Counted from the stretch's first letter, positions 27,988 to 35,336 are shown. The stretch is DNA of 64,000 bases from Serratia nematodiphila DZ0503SBS1 (GCF_000738675.1 NZ_JPUX01000001.1:3534001-3598000), one strand, 5' to 3'. A program made the numbers and translations. The notes: generated by a model from the sequence alone, not told the origin.

Positions 27988-28443
27988 TCAGAGGAAAGAG
28001 ACGGGCGGCGCGCGCGGCTGTAATTCGGTGTGAACGACGTGGGCAAACAGGGGAACGAGATAGTGGATCGGCGGCGGGCGTGAAGCCAGCGGCAGGGACC
28101 AGAACAGCGGGGCGTGGCTCACGTCCAGCAGCGGCGCATGCAACAACAGCACGCAGTAGCCGCAGGCGCTGTCGTCCATCATCATCGCCATGTTGTGGTG
28201 GCCGCCGCCGTGCTGCATCAGCGGCTGCGCGGCTTTTTCAGGTTCAGGCGGCGGCGAGTGCATCTCGTGATGTATCGGCATATCCATGCCGCAATCCGCC
28301 ATGACGGTCGTTCCAGCACTTCCGGCGCGCGCATGCTCCAGGGATCGCGAGATCACCGGCGCAATGAACAACATCAGAATGGCAAACATCCCTAACCAGG
28401 CGGCGGCCCGATTTCGCGATGCATGGGGCTGAATTAACGACAC
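27988..28443 (-). CDS. DUF2946-family membrane-associated His/Met-rich protein
   Basis: A 151-residue protein with one N-terminal hydrophobic helix (AAAWLGMFAILMLFIAPVIS), a metal-ligand-rich middle (MADCGMDMPIHHEMHS, QHGGGHHNMAMMMDD) and a CGYCVLLLHAPLL motif leading to a second hydrophobic stretch. This is the DUF2946 pattern, commonly found beside copper receptors. The start is GTG at 28443 with AGG 6 bp upstream; a TTG two codons earlier is less likely. It probably supplies or senses copper in the periplasm with the neighbouring OprC-like receptor (inference). Confidence 0.8.
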   Translation of the reverse strand: MSLIQPHASRNRAAAWLGMFAILMLFIAPVISRSLEHARAGSAGTTVMADCGMDMPIHHEMHSPPPEPEKAAQPLMQHGGGHHNMAMMMDDSACGYCVLLLHAPLLDVSHAPLFWSLPLASRPPPIHYLVPLFAHVVHTELQPRAPPVSFL

Positions 28444-28470
28444 AATCAACCTAAAAAAAGGGTTAACACA

Positions 28471-28478
28471 GGGTAGGG
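28471..28478 (+). other. KOPS-type octamer, pointing toward dif
   Basis: GGGTAGGG on the + strand, left of dif. It matches the FtsK-orienting consensus GGGNAGGG in the expected direction. Confidence 0.5.
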
Positions 28479-28619
28479 AATTGTACTGGTTTATGTCGAA
28501 ATGTTAAAACCTTTTATTTCTGGTCAACGGCCTGTTGATGAATATATTATCGGACAAGCGCGTTAATTTTGACCAAAGGCTATTTTTATTGCGCCAATAA
28601 CATAACGGGGAAAATATTA

Positions 28620-29228
28620 ATGACGGAAGAACTGGCGAGCACGATTATTCCGCTTTATGACGCACATGCCGCCGCCTGGGAACGCCTCAGACCCACCACG
28701 CTGTTTGAGCGGCCGTGGCTCGACCGCTTTTTACAGCTTACCCCGGCCAATGCGCGGCTGCTCGATCTCGGCTGCGGCAATGGCGCGCCGATCGCCGCCT
28801 ATTTTATCGAACAAGGGTATCGAGTCACCGGCATCGACGGTGCGCAGGCGATGATCGCGCGCTGCCGGCAGCGTTTTCCACAGCAGGAGTGGCGGCAGAT
28901 GGATATGCGCCAGCTGAATCTGGCGACAAGATTCGACGGCCTGCTGGCCTGGGACAGCTTCTTCCATTTGGCGCGCGACGATCAGCGCCGCATGTTTCTA
29001 CTGTTCAGGCGGCACGCCAAGCCGAATGCCGCACTGATGTTCACCAGCGGCCCTGAAGACGGCGTGGCGATCGGCAATTTCGAAGGCCAGCCGCTGTTTC
29101 ACGCCAGCCTGGCGCCTGAGGAGTATACGCGCTTGCTGCAGGAGAACGGCTTCCGCGTGGTTGATCATGTGGTGGAAGATCCCGCCTGCGGGGGAAGAAC
29201 GGTCTGGTTGGCGCAAAGCATTGAGTGA
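28620..29228 (+). CDS. Class I SAM-dependent methyltransferase
   Basis: A 202-residue cytoplasmic methyltransferase. Motif I is LLDLGCGNGAPIAAYFIEQG (about residues 46-65), followed by the acidic end of beta2 (VTGIDGA) and a TSGPEDGVAIGNFEGQPLFH region seen in small Methyltransf_25/11-type proteins. The ATG at 28620 with GGGG upstream is chosen because the in-frame extension to 28569 crosses AT-rich promoter-like DNA. The substrate cannot be told. It is monocistronic, and its TGA stop lies inside a matS site followed by a terminator hairpin. Confidence 0.85.
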   Translation: MTEELASTIIPLYDAHAAAWERLRPTTLFERPWLDRFLQLTPANARLLDLGCGNGAPIAAYFIEQGYRVTGIDGAQAMIARCRQRFPQQEWRQMDMRQLNLATRFDGLLAWDSFFHLARDDQRRMFLLFRRHAKPNAALMFTSGPEDGVAIGNFEGQPLFHASLAPEEYTRLLQENGFRVVDHVVEDPACGGRTVWLAQSIE

Positions 29229-29237
29229 CAATGTCAC
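29225..29237. other. matS: matS site (MatP-binding, Ter macrodomain)
   Basis: GTGACAATGTCAC matches the 13-bp consensus GTGACRNYGTCAC exactly. It lies 3.6 kb left of dif and overlaps the methyltransferase stop codon. MatP bound here would organise the Ter macrodomain. Confidence 0.85.
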
Positions 29238-29263
29238 GTGCAGGTTCTTCGGAACCTGCACGT
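29236..29263. terminator. Bidirectional terminator with UUCG tetraloop
   Basis: ACGTGCAGGTTC pairs exactly with GAACCTGCACGT around TTCG, a 12-bp perfect stem between two convergent genes. The T-tract is weak on both sides. Confidence 0.75.
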
Positions 29264-29268
29264 TAACG

Positions 29269-30570
29269 TTATTTAGCGCTGACGCGCCAAACGGTATTGC
29301 CCACATCATCCGCAATCAGCAGGGCGCCAGCCCTATCGACCGCTAATCCAACCGGTGCGCCATAGAGTTCCTTCTCGTCGTCGGAGACAAAGCCAGTGAC
29401 CACCGCTTTGAGTTTACCGACCGGCTTGCCTTGCTCAAACGCCACGTAGCTGACCCGATAGCCGTTCAGCGGCGAGCGATCCCAGCTGCCGTGCTCGCTG
29501 ACAAAGGCGCCGCCGCGATAGTCGGCCGGCAGAGCGCTCGCGGTGTAGAACAGCAGCCCCAGCGGCGCGACGTGCGAGCTGAGGGCGTAGTCCGGCTTGA
29601 TGGCTTTCGCCACCAGATCCGGCCGCGCCGGCTGTACCCGACGATCGACGTGCTGGCCGAAATAGCTGTAAGGCCAGCCGTAGAAGCCGCCGTCCTGCAC
29701 CGAGGTCAGGTAGTCCGGCACCAGATCGGCGCCGATCTCGTCACGCTCGTTGACAATCGCCCACAGCTTGCCGCTGTGCGGTTCCCACTGCAGCCCGGTC
29801 GGATTGCGCAGGCCGCTGGCGAAGATGCGGCTGGCGCCGGAGGCGGTGTCCACTTCCAACACGGCGGCGCGCCGGTACTCTACGGCCAGGCCATTTTCGG
29901 TGATGTTGCTGTTGGAGCCGACGCCGACATACAGCTTTTTACCGTCCGGGCTGGCCAGCAGGGCCTTGGTCCAATGATGGTTGATGGTGTCCGGCAGATC
30001 GGCCAGCTCTTTACCCGGATCGCTGATGCGCGTTTCGCCCGGCTGATAGGCGTACTGCATGATATTGCCGGTGTTGGCCACATACAGGGTGTTGCCAATC
30101 AGCTGAACGCCGAACGGAGAATCGAGCCCCTCGAGGAAGACATGCTTTTCCCAACTGCCGTCGGCGGTTGGGCGCAGCAGGGTGATGCGGTTACCGCCTT
30201 TTCCCCCTTTACCTGACTTGCCCTTAACCAATCCGGCGATCAGCTGCTTGGGCGTGCTGACCGCTTCGGTGCCCGGCCCGTTGGCCTCCACCACCAAAAC
30301 ATCGCCGTTGGGCAGGGTAAGCAACTGACGCGGGTGCAGCAAACCGTCTGCCACCTTGTCAATTTTCAAGCCTTCGGCGACTTTTGGCATCTGGTTTTGC
30401 TGCCAGCCCACGCCCTTTGGCACCTGCATCGGCGGCATCAGGAAGTCTTGCGCCGCCGGCAACGCCGGATCCGGCCCCATTTGTTGTTCCGGCGAAATGA
30501 CGGCGCTGTTATCGCAGCTGGCCAGCGCCAACACGGCCGAAAGCGCAATCGCAATGGATGATAGCTTCAT
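29269..30570 (-). CDS. PQQ-dependent sugar dehydrogenase-like (sorbosone dehydrogenase family) lipoprotein
   Basis: A 433-residue exported six-bladed beta-propeller protein. A lipobox lies at LASC (Cys about residue 19). Propeller signatures: HPRQLLTLPNGDVLVVEANG, GLRNPTGLQWEPHSGKLWAI, VNERDEIGADLVPDYL, GGFYGWPYSYFG and SEHGSWDRSPLNGYRV. Relatives are the L-sorbosone/soluble aldose dehydrogenases (GSDH/Yli families) using PQQ in the periplasm. A pqq biosynthesis operon is 30 kb away, so the cofactor can be made. It is probably expressed with the DUF2231 gene just upstream on the same strand (10-bp gap). Substrate unknown. Confidence 0.85.
   Translation of the reverse strand: MKLSSIAIALSAVLALASCDNSAVISPEQQMGPDPALPAAQDFLMPPMQVPKGVGWQQNQMPKVAEGLKIDKVADGLLHPRQLLTLPNGDVLVVEANGPGTEAVSTPKQLIAGLVKGKSGKGGKGGNRITLLRPTADGSWEKHVFLEGLDSPFGVQLIGNTLYVANTGNIMQYAYQPGETRISDPGKELADLPDTINHHWTKALLASPDGKKLYVGVGSNSNITENGLAVEYRRAAVLEVDTASGASRIFASGLRNPTGLQWEPHSGKLWAIVNERDEIGADLVPDYLTSVQDGGFYGWPYSYFGQHVDRRVQPARPDLVAKAIKPDYALSSHVAPLGLLFYTASALPADYRGGAFVSEHGSWDRSPLNGYRVSYVAFEQGKPVGKLKAVVTGFVSDDEKELYGAPVGLAVDRAGALLIADDVGNTVWRVSAK
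30310..30317 (+). other. KOPS-type octamer, pointing toward dif
   Basis: GGGCAGGG on the + strand, 2.5 kb left of dif, in the expected orientation. Confidence 0.5.
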
Positions 30571-30580
30571 GAAAACCTCC

Positions 30581-31006
30581 TTATTTTGCGCGGGCGCTCA
30601 CGGCCAGCAGAATGTTGGCGAAGCTCAGCAGCGCGACCACGATCGCAGACAGCACCAGGCCTTGCGGCACCACGGCATACGCATCCCGGCTATGCACGAA
30701 AGCGTTGATAATGGCAAGAACGATGGCCAACAGATTCAGCCAGAAATGGAGCTTGACCGATGAGCCCTGTAGCCGGCCGCTGCCGAACCACACCTGCACC
30801 AGGTTAATCAGCCGGGGAATAATGGCAAAAATCAGGCCGATGGCGATCAGCCAACTGGCACCATTGACCCATTGAATATTCGCCGTGCAGGCATAGATGA
30901 TGTCGAAAATGAGCGCCGCGGTAAAAAATCCGTAGGGTATCGGATTGAGCCATTCATAGACGGCCACCGCGGCCGCTGAAGGCCTTGCTGTCGTTTGCGT
31001 GGTCAT
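30581..31006 (-). CDS. DUF2231-family inner-membrane protein
   Basis: A 141-residue protein with four hydrophobic helices (YGFFTAALIFDIIYACT, ASWLIAIGLIFAIIPRLINL, LHFWLNLLAIVLAIINAF, GLVLSAIVVALLSFANILLA). His in HFWLN and HSRD are possible haem or cofactor contacts. Pairs of DUF2231 membrane proteins with sorbosone-dehydrogenase-like lipoproteins are recurrent; the membrane protein may take electrons from the partner (inference). The start is the ATG at 31006 with GGAG 8 bp upstream. The frame extends back to 31108 without a better start. Confidence 0.82.
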   Translation of the reverse strand: MTTQTTARPSAAAVAVYEWLNPIPYGFFTAALIFDIIYACTANIQWVNGASWLIAIGLIFAIIPRLINLVQVWFGSGRLQGSSVKLHFWLNLLAIVLAIINAFVHSRDAYAVVPQGLVLSAIVVALLSFANILLAVSARAK

Positions 31007-31174
31007 ACGGTTATCTCCATGAAAAATGATAGATAAAAAAGGCGTTGGCCCCTTAAAGCTTTGTTCAGATTCACCGATTTGAACAATTTTGATTCTCATT
31101 TTTAGCATGCGATGTTAAAACCGAAACCATCACTTCGGCATTATCAATGGCTTAGCAATATCAGGAGGCAGGGC

Positions 31175-31633
31175 ATGAGCATAGAACGCGTTCAGCGTTT
31201 TCTGGCCGAGCACGCACCGGAAACGGCGGTGACGGTGCTGGCAAAGAACACCGCGACGGTAGCGCTGGCGGCGGAAGCCTTTGGCGTGGAGGGCGGGCAG
31301 ATAGCCAAGACGCTTTCGTTTCGCGTGAACGACGGCGTGGTGTTGTTGGTGATGGCGGGAACCGCCAGAATTGATAACAAGAAGTACAAGCAATTTTTTG
31401 GCGTAAAGGCACGCATGCTGCCGGCGGAGGAGGTGGAGGCGCTGACCGGCTATCCGCCCGGCGGCGTTTGCCCCTTTGCCGCTCCGGCAACGGTGAGAGT
31501 TTACTGCGATCGCAGCCTGTGCAGCTACAGTGAAGTGCTTCCGGCAGGCGGCAGCGATAACTCAGGCGTGAGAATTGCGCCGCAGCGGCTGGCCGGCATC
31601 ACGGGAGCGGAGTGGATTGACGTGACGGGGTAA
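31175..31633 (+). CDS. YbaK/ProX-type aminoacyl-tRNA deacylase domain protein
   Basis: A 152-residue free-standing trans-editing domain, whose family members hydrolyse mischarged tRNAs such as Cys- or Ala-tRNA(Pro). It has the conserved patterns KTLSFRVNDGVVLLVMAGTARID, NKKYKQFFGVKARMLPAEEV and TGYPPGGVCPFA. The ATG at 31175 has a perfect AGGAGG 8 bp upstream; the frame is open back to 31112. It is a single gene followed by a matS site. Confidence 0.88.
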   Translation: MSIERVQRFLAEHAPETAVTVLAKNTATVALAAEAFGVEGGQIAKTLSFRVNDGVVLLVMAGTARIDNKKYKQFFGVKARMLPAEEVEALTGYPPGGVCPFAAPATVRVYCDRSLCSYSEVLPAGGSDNSGVRIAPQRLAGITGAEWIDVTG

Positions 31634-31639
31634 CTTTAA

Positions 31640-31652
31640 GTGACGATGTCAC
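31640..31652. other. matS: matS site (MatP-binding)
   Basis: GTGACGATGTCAC fits GTGACRNYGTCAC exactly. It lies 1.2 kb left of dif, 6 bp after the YbaK-like stop codon. Confidence 0.85.
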
Positions 31653-31718
31653 AATTGTGTTATGTTAAATCCAATGCGTTACCTCGTGATTAATATGCTG
31701 TTTTAACTGGAAAAATCA

Positions 31719-32096
31719 CTAGTCCATCGGATTGTGGCAAACTGCCTCGATATTGTGGCCATCCGGGGCGATCACAAATGCCGCATAGTAGTGGGCATGG
31801 TAATTGGGCCGTAAACCGGGCGCGCCATTGTCTTTGCCGCCGGCTTTTAGCGCGGCGTGGTAGAACGCATCGACCTGCTCACGGCTGCTTGCGACAAATG
31901 CCAGGTGTAGGTGTGCCGGCTTTTCGTCGGTTTGAAACAGGCACAATGACACATTACCCCGATCGGGACAAAGTTCGACGCCATAGCCGGGCTCGCCTTC
32001 GGCAACGATCTTTACGCCCAGCGGCGCCAGCGCATTGAGGAAAAACGCTTTGCTGAGGGCAAAGTCGCTGACGCCAAATTTCACATGATCAAACAT
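31719..32096 (-). CDS. VOC-fold (glyoxalase/bleomycin-resistance superfamily) protein
   Basis: A 125-residue metal-dependent-fold protein. Paired beta-alpha-beta-beta-beta units begin with MFDHVKFGVSDFALSKAFF and include PAHLHLAFVASSREQVDAFY and HAHYYAAFVIAPDGHNIEAV. Metal ligands are His4 and the C-terminal Glu of NIEAV. The ATG at 32096 is chosen over the upstream frame to 32201 because the fold starts exactly here. Reaction unknown; small relatives include glutathione transferases and lactoylglutathione-lyase-like enzymes. Confidence 0.83.
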   Translation of the reverse strand: MFDHVKFGVSDFALSKAFFLNALAPLGVKIVAEGEPGYGVELCPDRGNVSLCLFQTDEKPAHLHLAFVASSREQVDAFYHAALKAGGKDNGAPGLRPNYHAHYYAAFVIAPDGHNIEAVCHNPMD

Positions 32097-32264
32097 GGAG
32101 AGGCTCCTGGAGCATGGAGGAATATTCCCATTCAGTATAGCCAACGCCGTAGTGGGCGCCGAAAGTGATGAAACGCGCGCCAATGCGCATTTAGCGTGCA
32201 AATACTGCCCGCTTAAATGACGCGTTTGGGAGAAATCTGCAGTATCGTAGCCGCCACGTTTTAT

Positions 32265-32289
32265 CAGATTTCACGTAGCGCGATCAAAA
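32265..32289 (-). repeat. Polar 25-bp repeat, left copy
   Basis: On the - strand it reads TTTTGATCGCGCTACG then TGAAATCTG, one base different from the two + strand copies at 33355 and 54475. Weaker similarity (an AAAATCCC-like block) continues about 14 bp beyond the core. It sits 544 bp left of the dif centre, just upstream of a truncated GrpB gene. Not palindromic. Unidentified. Confidence 0.85.
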
Positions 32290-32367
32290 AAGCAGGGGAT
32301 TTTTGGCCAATATCGGCAGGTATGCGCCATTGGAAACCATGCCCGGTCATCATTATTGGAGTGGAAA

Positions 32368-32709
32368 ATGTCAGCGCGCATCATCACGATCCCAACGATT
32401 GATATATTGCTGGAGGTTGAAAGTCTGCCGGCGTTGGATAGCTTGAATGACAGGATGCGTGACATGGGATATACGCCGCGTGGCGAGAACGGCATTGCCG
32501 GCAGGCGTTACGACATCAAGGGAAACGGCAAACGCACGCATCACGTGCATGCATTTATTGCGGGAAGTGAACAGGCGATCGGGCATTTGGCGTTCAGAGA
32601 TTATCTGCGCAAGCATCATGGTGTTGCTCAGCAATACGCGGCAATCAAATACCAGGCAGCAGAAGACTGCCGGCAAAACCCAGCGGCTTATGGCCGGTTG
32701 AAAAACTAA
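32368..32709 (+). pseudogene. Truncated GrpB-family (UPF0157) protein gene
   Basis: A 113-residue open frame matching only the middle of the nucleotidyltransferase-like GrpB family: TIDILLEVESLPALDSLND, MRDMGYTPRGENGIAGRRYD, GKRTHHVHAF and HLAFRDYLRKHHGVAQQYA. The usual N-terminal block (the HIGSTAVPGL-type motif) is missing, and the protein ends soon after AAYGRLKN without the normal GK tail. The ATG at 32368 has GGAG 8 bp upstream, so a short product may still be made. The 25-bp repeat lies 80 bp upstream, close to where the missing 5' end should be. Confidence 0.6.
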
Positions 32710-32806
32710 TTTATTCAACGGCACGAGCAGTTGGCGCTGGCCTGGTTGGCCACAGAAGAAACCCCATGAATCAGGCCTGGACGCATAATCTACATACCCG
32801 CACTTA

Positions 32807-32834
32807 GGTGCGCATAATGTATATTATGTTAAAT
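32807..32834 (+). other. dif: dif: XerCD chromosome-dimer resolution site
   Basis: Starts GGTGCGCATAATG, continues TATATTATG and ends TTAAAT. This equals the 28-bp E. coli dif as I remember it at every position: XerC arm GGTGCGCATAA, 6-bp central region, XerD arm TTATGTTAAAT. The nearby matS sites and the orientation switch of KOPS octamers across it support the assignment. It marks the replication terminus of this chromosome. Confidence 0.95.
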
Positions 32835-32962
32835 TTAATCACTGGAGACGTACCGGGTTTAGCCCTGCACATTATCTCCCGCCTCACCTTCAACGCTATC
32901 CATCCCTCTGACATCCCGTTTTACCGCCAGGCTTACTGCCACTAGGCCGCTTTTAAATGCAA

Positions 32963-33343
32963 TCACTCATCAGTCGGCGTGCCTTGATGAAACCGCATTT
33001 GCCAACCTGCCTTGGCTGTCAGAAGCCAAATCGATGAACGTTCGGTGCAACGAACGGCGTGGCCCTGCGCATCACGCTGAAAACTTTTATACGTCAGCAA
33101 CACGGCGCCTTTGCTGATTTGCGCCAGCTTAAAACCTTCGGCAAAAATCTGCGGATGTTCAGTTTCCATTTCCAGCGCCGCAACGGTTTGGCGTTTGTCA
33201 TAACGCAGCCCTGAACGACCAATCTCTTCAAAGTCTTCATGCAGCAATGCCGCGACGCGCCGCGGATCGCGGCGCACCATTGGCCGATGCAGTTCAACTT
33301 CAAGCATCTGGATTAGATTCAGCAACTCTGCAAAACAGGTCAA
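32963..33343 (-). CDS. DUF4440 / SnoaL-like (NTF2-fold) protein
   Basis: A 126-residue cytoplasmic NTF2-like protein: LIQMLEVELHRPMVRRDPRRVAALLHEDFEEIGRSG, then YDKRQTVAALEME and a closing QMRFHQGTP. Such proteins bind small ligands in a cone-shaped pocket; function unknown. The only start in front of the fold is a TTG at 33343. An internal ATG at 33307 would cut the first helix. The TTG lies in the AAAAT-like edge of the right copy of the polar repeat, so the original 5' end may have been altered. Confidence 0.75.
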   Translation of the reverse strand: MTCFAELLNLIQMLEVELHRPMVRRDPRRVAALLHEDFEEIGRSGLRYDKRQTVAALEMETEHPQIFAEGFKLAQISKGAVLLTYKSFQRDAQGHAVRCTERSSIWLLTAKAGWQMRFHQGTPTDE

Positions 33344-33354
33344 AATGCCCTCTT

Positions 33355-33379
33355 TTTTGATCGCGCTACGTAAAATCTG
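33355..33379 (+). repeat. Polar 25-bp repeat, right copy 1
   Basis: TTTTGATCGCGCTACG followed by TAAAATCTG on the + strand, preceded by AAAATGCCC. It is inverted relative to the copy at 32265, with its centre 547 bp right of the dif centre. Identical over the 25-bp core to the copy at 54475. Confidence 0.85.
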
Positions 33380-33400
33380 GAGACAAGAAACTCACACAGG

Positions 33401-33454
33401 GTCAGATTTGAGTTGATGTGACTCCTGCCATAACGGTTGAAAATCAAACCTGAC
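33401..33454. repeat. Imperfect inverted repeat upstream of the AT-rich membrane protein gene
   Basis: GTCAGATTTGAGT and AATCAAACCTGAC pair at 11 of 13 positions across about 28 bp, directly after the polar repeat. It could be a small REP/MITE-like remnant or a regulatory stem. Confidence 0.35.
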
Positions 33455-33517
33455 ATTGCTTATTTTAAACCATTACTATAAATTAAACGTAATATCAATT
33501 TTTTGGCGAATGGAATC

Positions 33518-34180
33518 ATGCCCGATCGGTCACTACTCTTTTTTTATGGTTTAGTCTTTGTTGCATTAATTTATTTTATTGTGAAATTCAAGAAGGAAAT
33601 AAAAAGCAAAGATGGGTTGATAAATATAGCCTTCTCTCTAGTTATCGGCATTGTTATAATTTTCTTATTAAATTCAGACCTTTCTGGCACTAGCATTCTG
33701 ATTGCCATATTTTCTTTTATTGCAGCAGGCTTTTTTTCTTTATGTGTTGCCATCTTAATCAAGGATGTATACTCAACGAAAAAGTATATATTAGCTGCCA
33801 TAAAGCGAATAAAAACGGAAAACTCAATTGATTTCAAAGAAATGCCAGAATTCAAAAGCGACATTTTTTGCTATAAAAAATCTTGGTATGCCGTCTACTC
33901 ACCCTCTCTAAATTCACTTGAGATAGGTGTTAATGCGTTTGATGACCTACCTGTCATTGGTAAAAAATTCACCGTGCGAACGTTGTCTAAACGCGCAGTT
34001 ACATTCGTTCCGGAAGCAATCCCTAATGAAATCAATGATGATACTGAACTATTCGGCCAGCTGGTAATGTTCTGTGAAATATCTGCAAAAAATCAGATTT
34101 TGGCAGAAAATTATATTGAAGCCATAAAAAATGGCTCAGCTACACCCTGGCTTATCTCAGTGCCGGATGAAACGCCATAA
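33518..34180 (+). CDS. Unknown membrane protein, AT-rich (possibly acquired)
   Basis: A 220-residue protein with three N-terminal helices (LLFFYGLVFVALIYFIVKF, LINIAFSLVIGIVIIFLL, SILIAIFSFIAAGFFSLCVA) and a soluble C-terminal half (KEMPEFKSDIFCYKKSWYAV onward). No family recognised. The start at 33518 has GGA about 6 bp upstream; an in-frame TTG lies 15 bp earlier. Base composition and Lys/Asn/Ile-rich codons differ sharply from neighbours, suggesting horizontal transfer next to dif. It is an orphan gene with no partner nearby. Confidence 0.7.
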   Translation: MPDRSLLFFYGLVFVALIYFIVKFKKEIKSKDGLINIAFSLVIGIVIIFLLNSDLSGTSILIAIFSFIAAGFFSLCVAILIKDVYSTKKYILAAIKRIKTENSIDFKEMPEFKSDIFCYKKSWYAVYSPSLNSLEIGVNAFDDLPVIGKKFTVRTLSKRAVTFVPEAIPNEINDDTELFGQLVMFCEISAKNQILAENYIEAIKNGSATPWLISVPDETP

Positions 34181-34214
34181 TTTTTGCATGGCGGAAATGT
34201 TATCCGCCATGAGC

Positions 34215-35237
34215 TCAATCAGCGATCTGAATTCTGTCTTGCTTCACATGCGACCGCCGAACCCGCAGCTCCCCATGCCGCCAGGCGCCGTCTGCCGTGG
34301 CGCGATTGTCGATCAGGCGATTCAAGGCTTCTTCAACCAGCCGGTCGATGCGTTGGCTATAGCTGGTCAACGCCCAATTGGCTGAGCCGGCCTCATCGAT
34401 ATCGTCGAAGCCCACCACGGCCATCGCGGACGACGGCGCCGTTTGCCTGAGCGCTTCGAGCGCCCCCAGCGCCAGCACGTCGTTCTCGCAGAACAGCGCC
34501 TCAATCCGCTCGCTTTCCGGCGTTGCCTGCAGGTATTCGCTCATCAGCTGGAAACCGCGTTGGCGATCGTAGTGGCCGGCGGTGAGCACCCGATCCAGCC
34601 GAAAGCCGGCGGCCATCAGCCTGTCGCGGTAGCCTTCCATGCGCAGCAAATGGCTGCTTTGCGTGTCCGGCCCCTTCATGTAACCAAAGCGCCGATGCCC
34701 TTGTTCTATCAGCAGCGCAGCGATCTCTTCGCCGGCGCGGTAGCCGTCGATATTGACCACATCAATGTGTTCGCTTTCCGTATTGCGACATACCTGCACC
34801 AGCGGGATCTGATGCAGATCTTGCGCGATCGCCGCCCACTCTTTGGTTAACACCGTCGCCAGGAACAAAATGCCATCGACCTGCAGCTGATCGGCCATCG
34901 CCATCACCGCCCGGTAGTTTTCCCCCGCAGTGATGTTCAGAAGCAGCGCCATATAACCGCGAGTTTGCAGCTGTTTGGTGACCATATCGAGCATCATCAT
35001 CGAATGCGGGTTCTTCATCTCGTCGATGGCCACGCCAATGATGTGCGTGCGTTTTTGCGACAGGCTGCGCGCCAGTAGGTTTGGCCGATAGCCCAGCTCG
35101 GCCGCCGCCGCCAACACGCTATCACGCGCGCTGTCCGAGATCGACGCACCGGGCGTAAAGGCTCGCGATACCGTCCATTTAGAGACGCCTGCCTTTTCGG
35201 CGACGTCGCTGGCGGTGGCTTTGTGGTGTTTTTTCAT
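34215..35237 (-). CDS. LacI-family transcriptional repressor
   Basis: A 340-residue repressor. The N-terminal helix-turn-helix and hinge read TASDVAEKAGVSKWTVSRAF then LGYRPNLLARSLSQKRTHIIGV; the rest is a periplasmic-binding-protein-like sugar domain (GFDDIDEAGSANWALTSYSQ near the end). It is divergent from the sugar-binding protein gene. Four near-identical 16-bp palindromes around TTGCACCCG lie in the control regions of the divergent operon, which is the arrangement expected for its own operators. The inducer is unknown, presumably a sugar or polyol taken up by the neighbours. Confidence 0.92.
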   Translation of the reverse strand: MKKHHKATASDVAEKAGVSKWTVSRAFTPGASISDSARDSVLAAAAELGYRPNLLARSLSQKRTHIIGVAIDEMKNPHSMMMLDMVTKQLQTRGYMALLLNITAGENYRAVMAMADQLQVDGILFLATVLTKEWAAIAQDLHQIPLVQVCRNTESEHIDVVNIDGYRAGEEIAALLIEQGHRRFGYMKGPDTQSSHLLRMEGYRDRLMAAGFRLDRVLTAGHYDRQRGFQLMSEYLQATPESERIEALFCENDVLALGALEALRQTAPSSAMAVVGFDDIDEAGSANWALTSYSQRIDRLVEEALNRLIDNRATADGAWRHGELRVRRSHVKQDRIQIAD

Positions 35238-35336
35238 GGTTGCGTCGATCCCTGCTTCGGTGAAGTTAAACTATACCCTGCTCGCTCAGATCCCCTAAGC
35301 GCCTGCCGGCATATCAGCTGCAATTATGTATCGCTT

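Noticed and set aside
32826..32945. A 39-codon open frame whose ATG lies inside the dif site
   Set aside because: No ribosome-binding site (the upstream bases are dif itself) and no recognisable family; dif fixes this sequence for XerCD binding.
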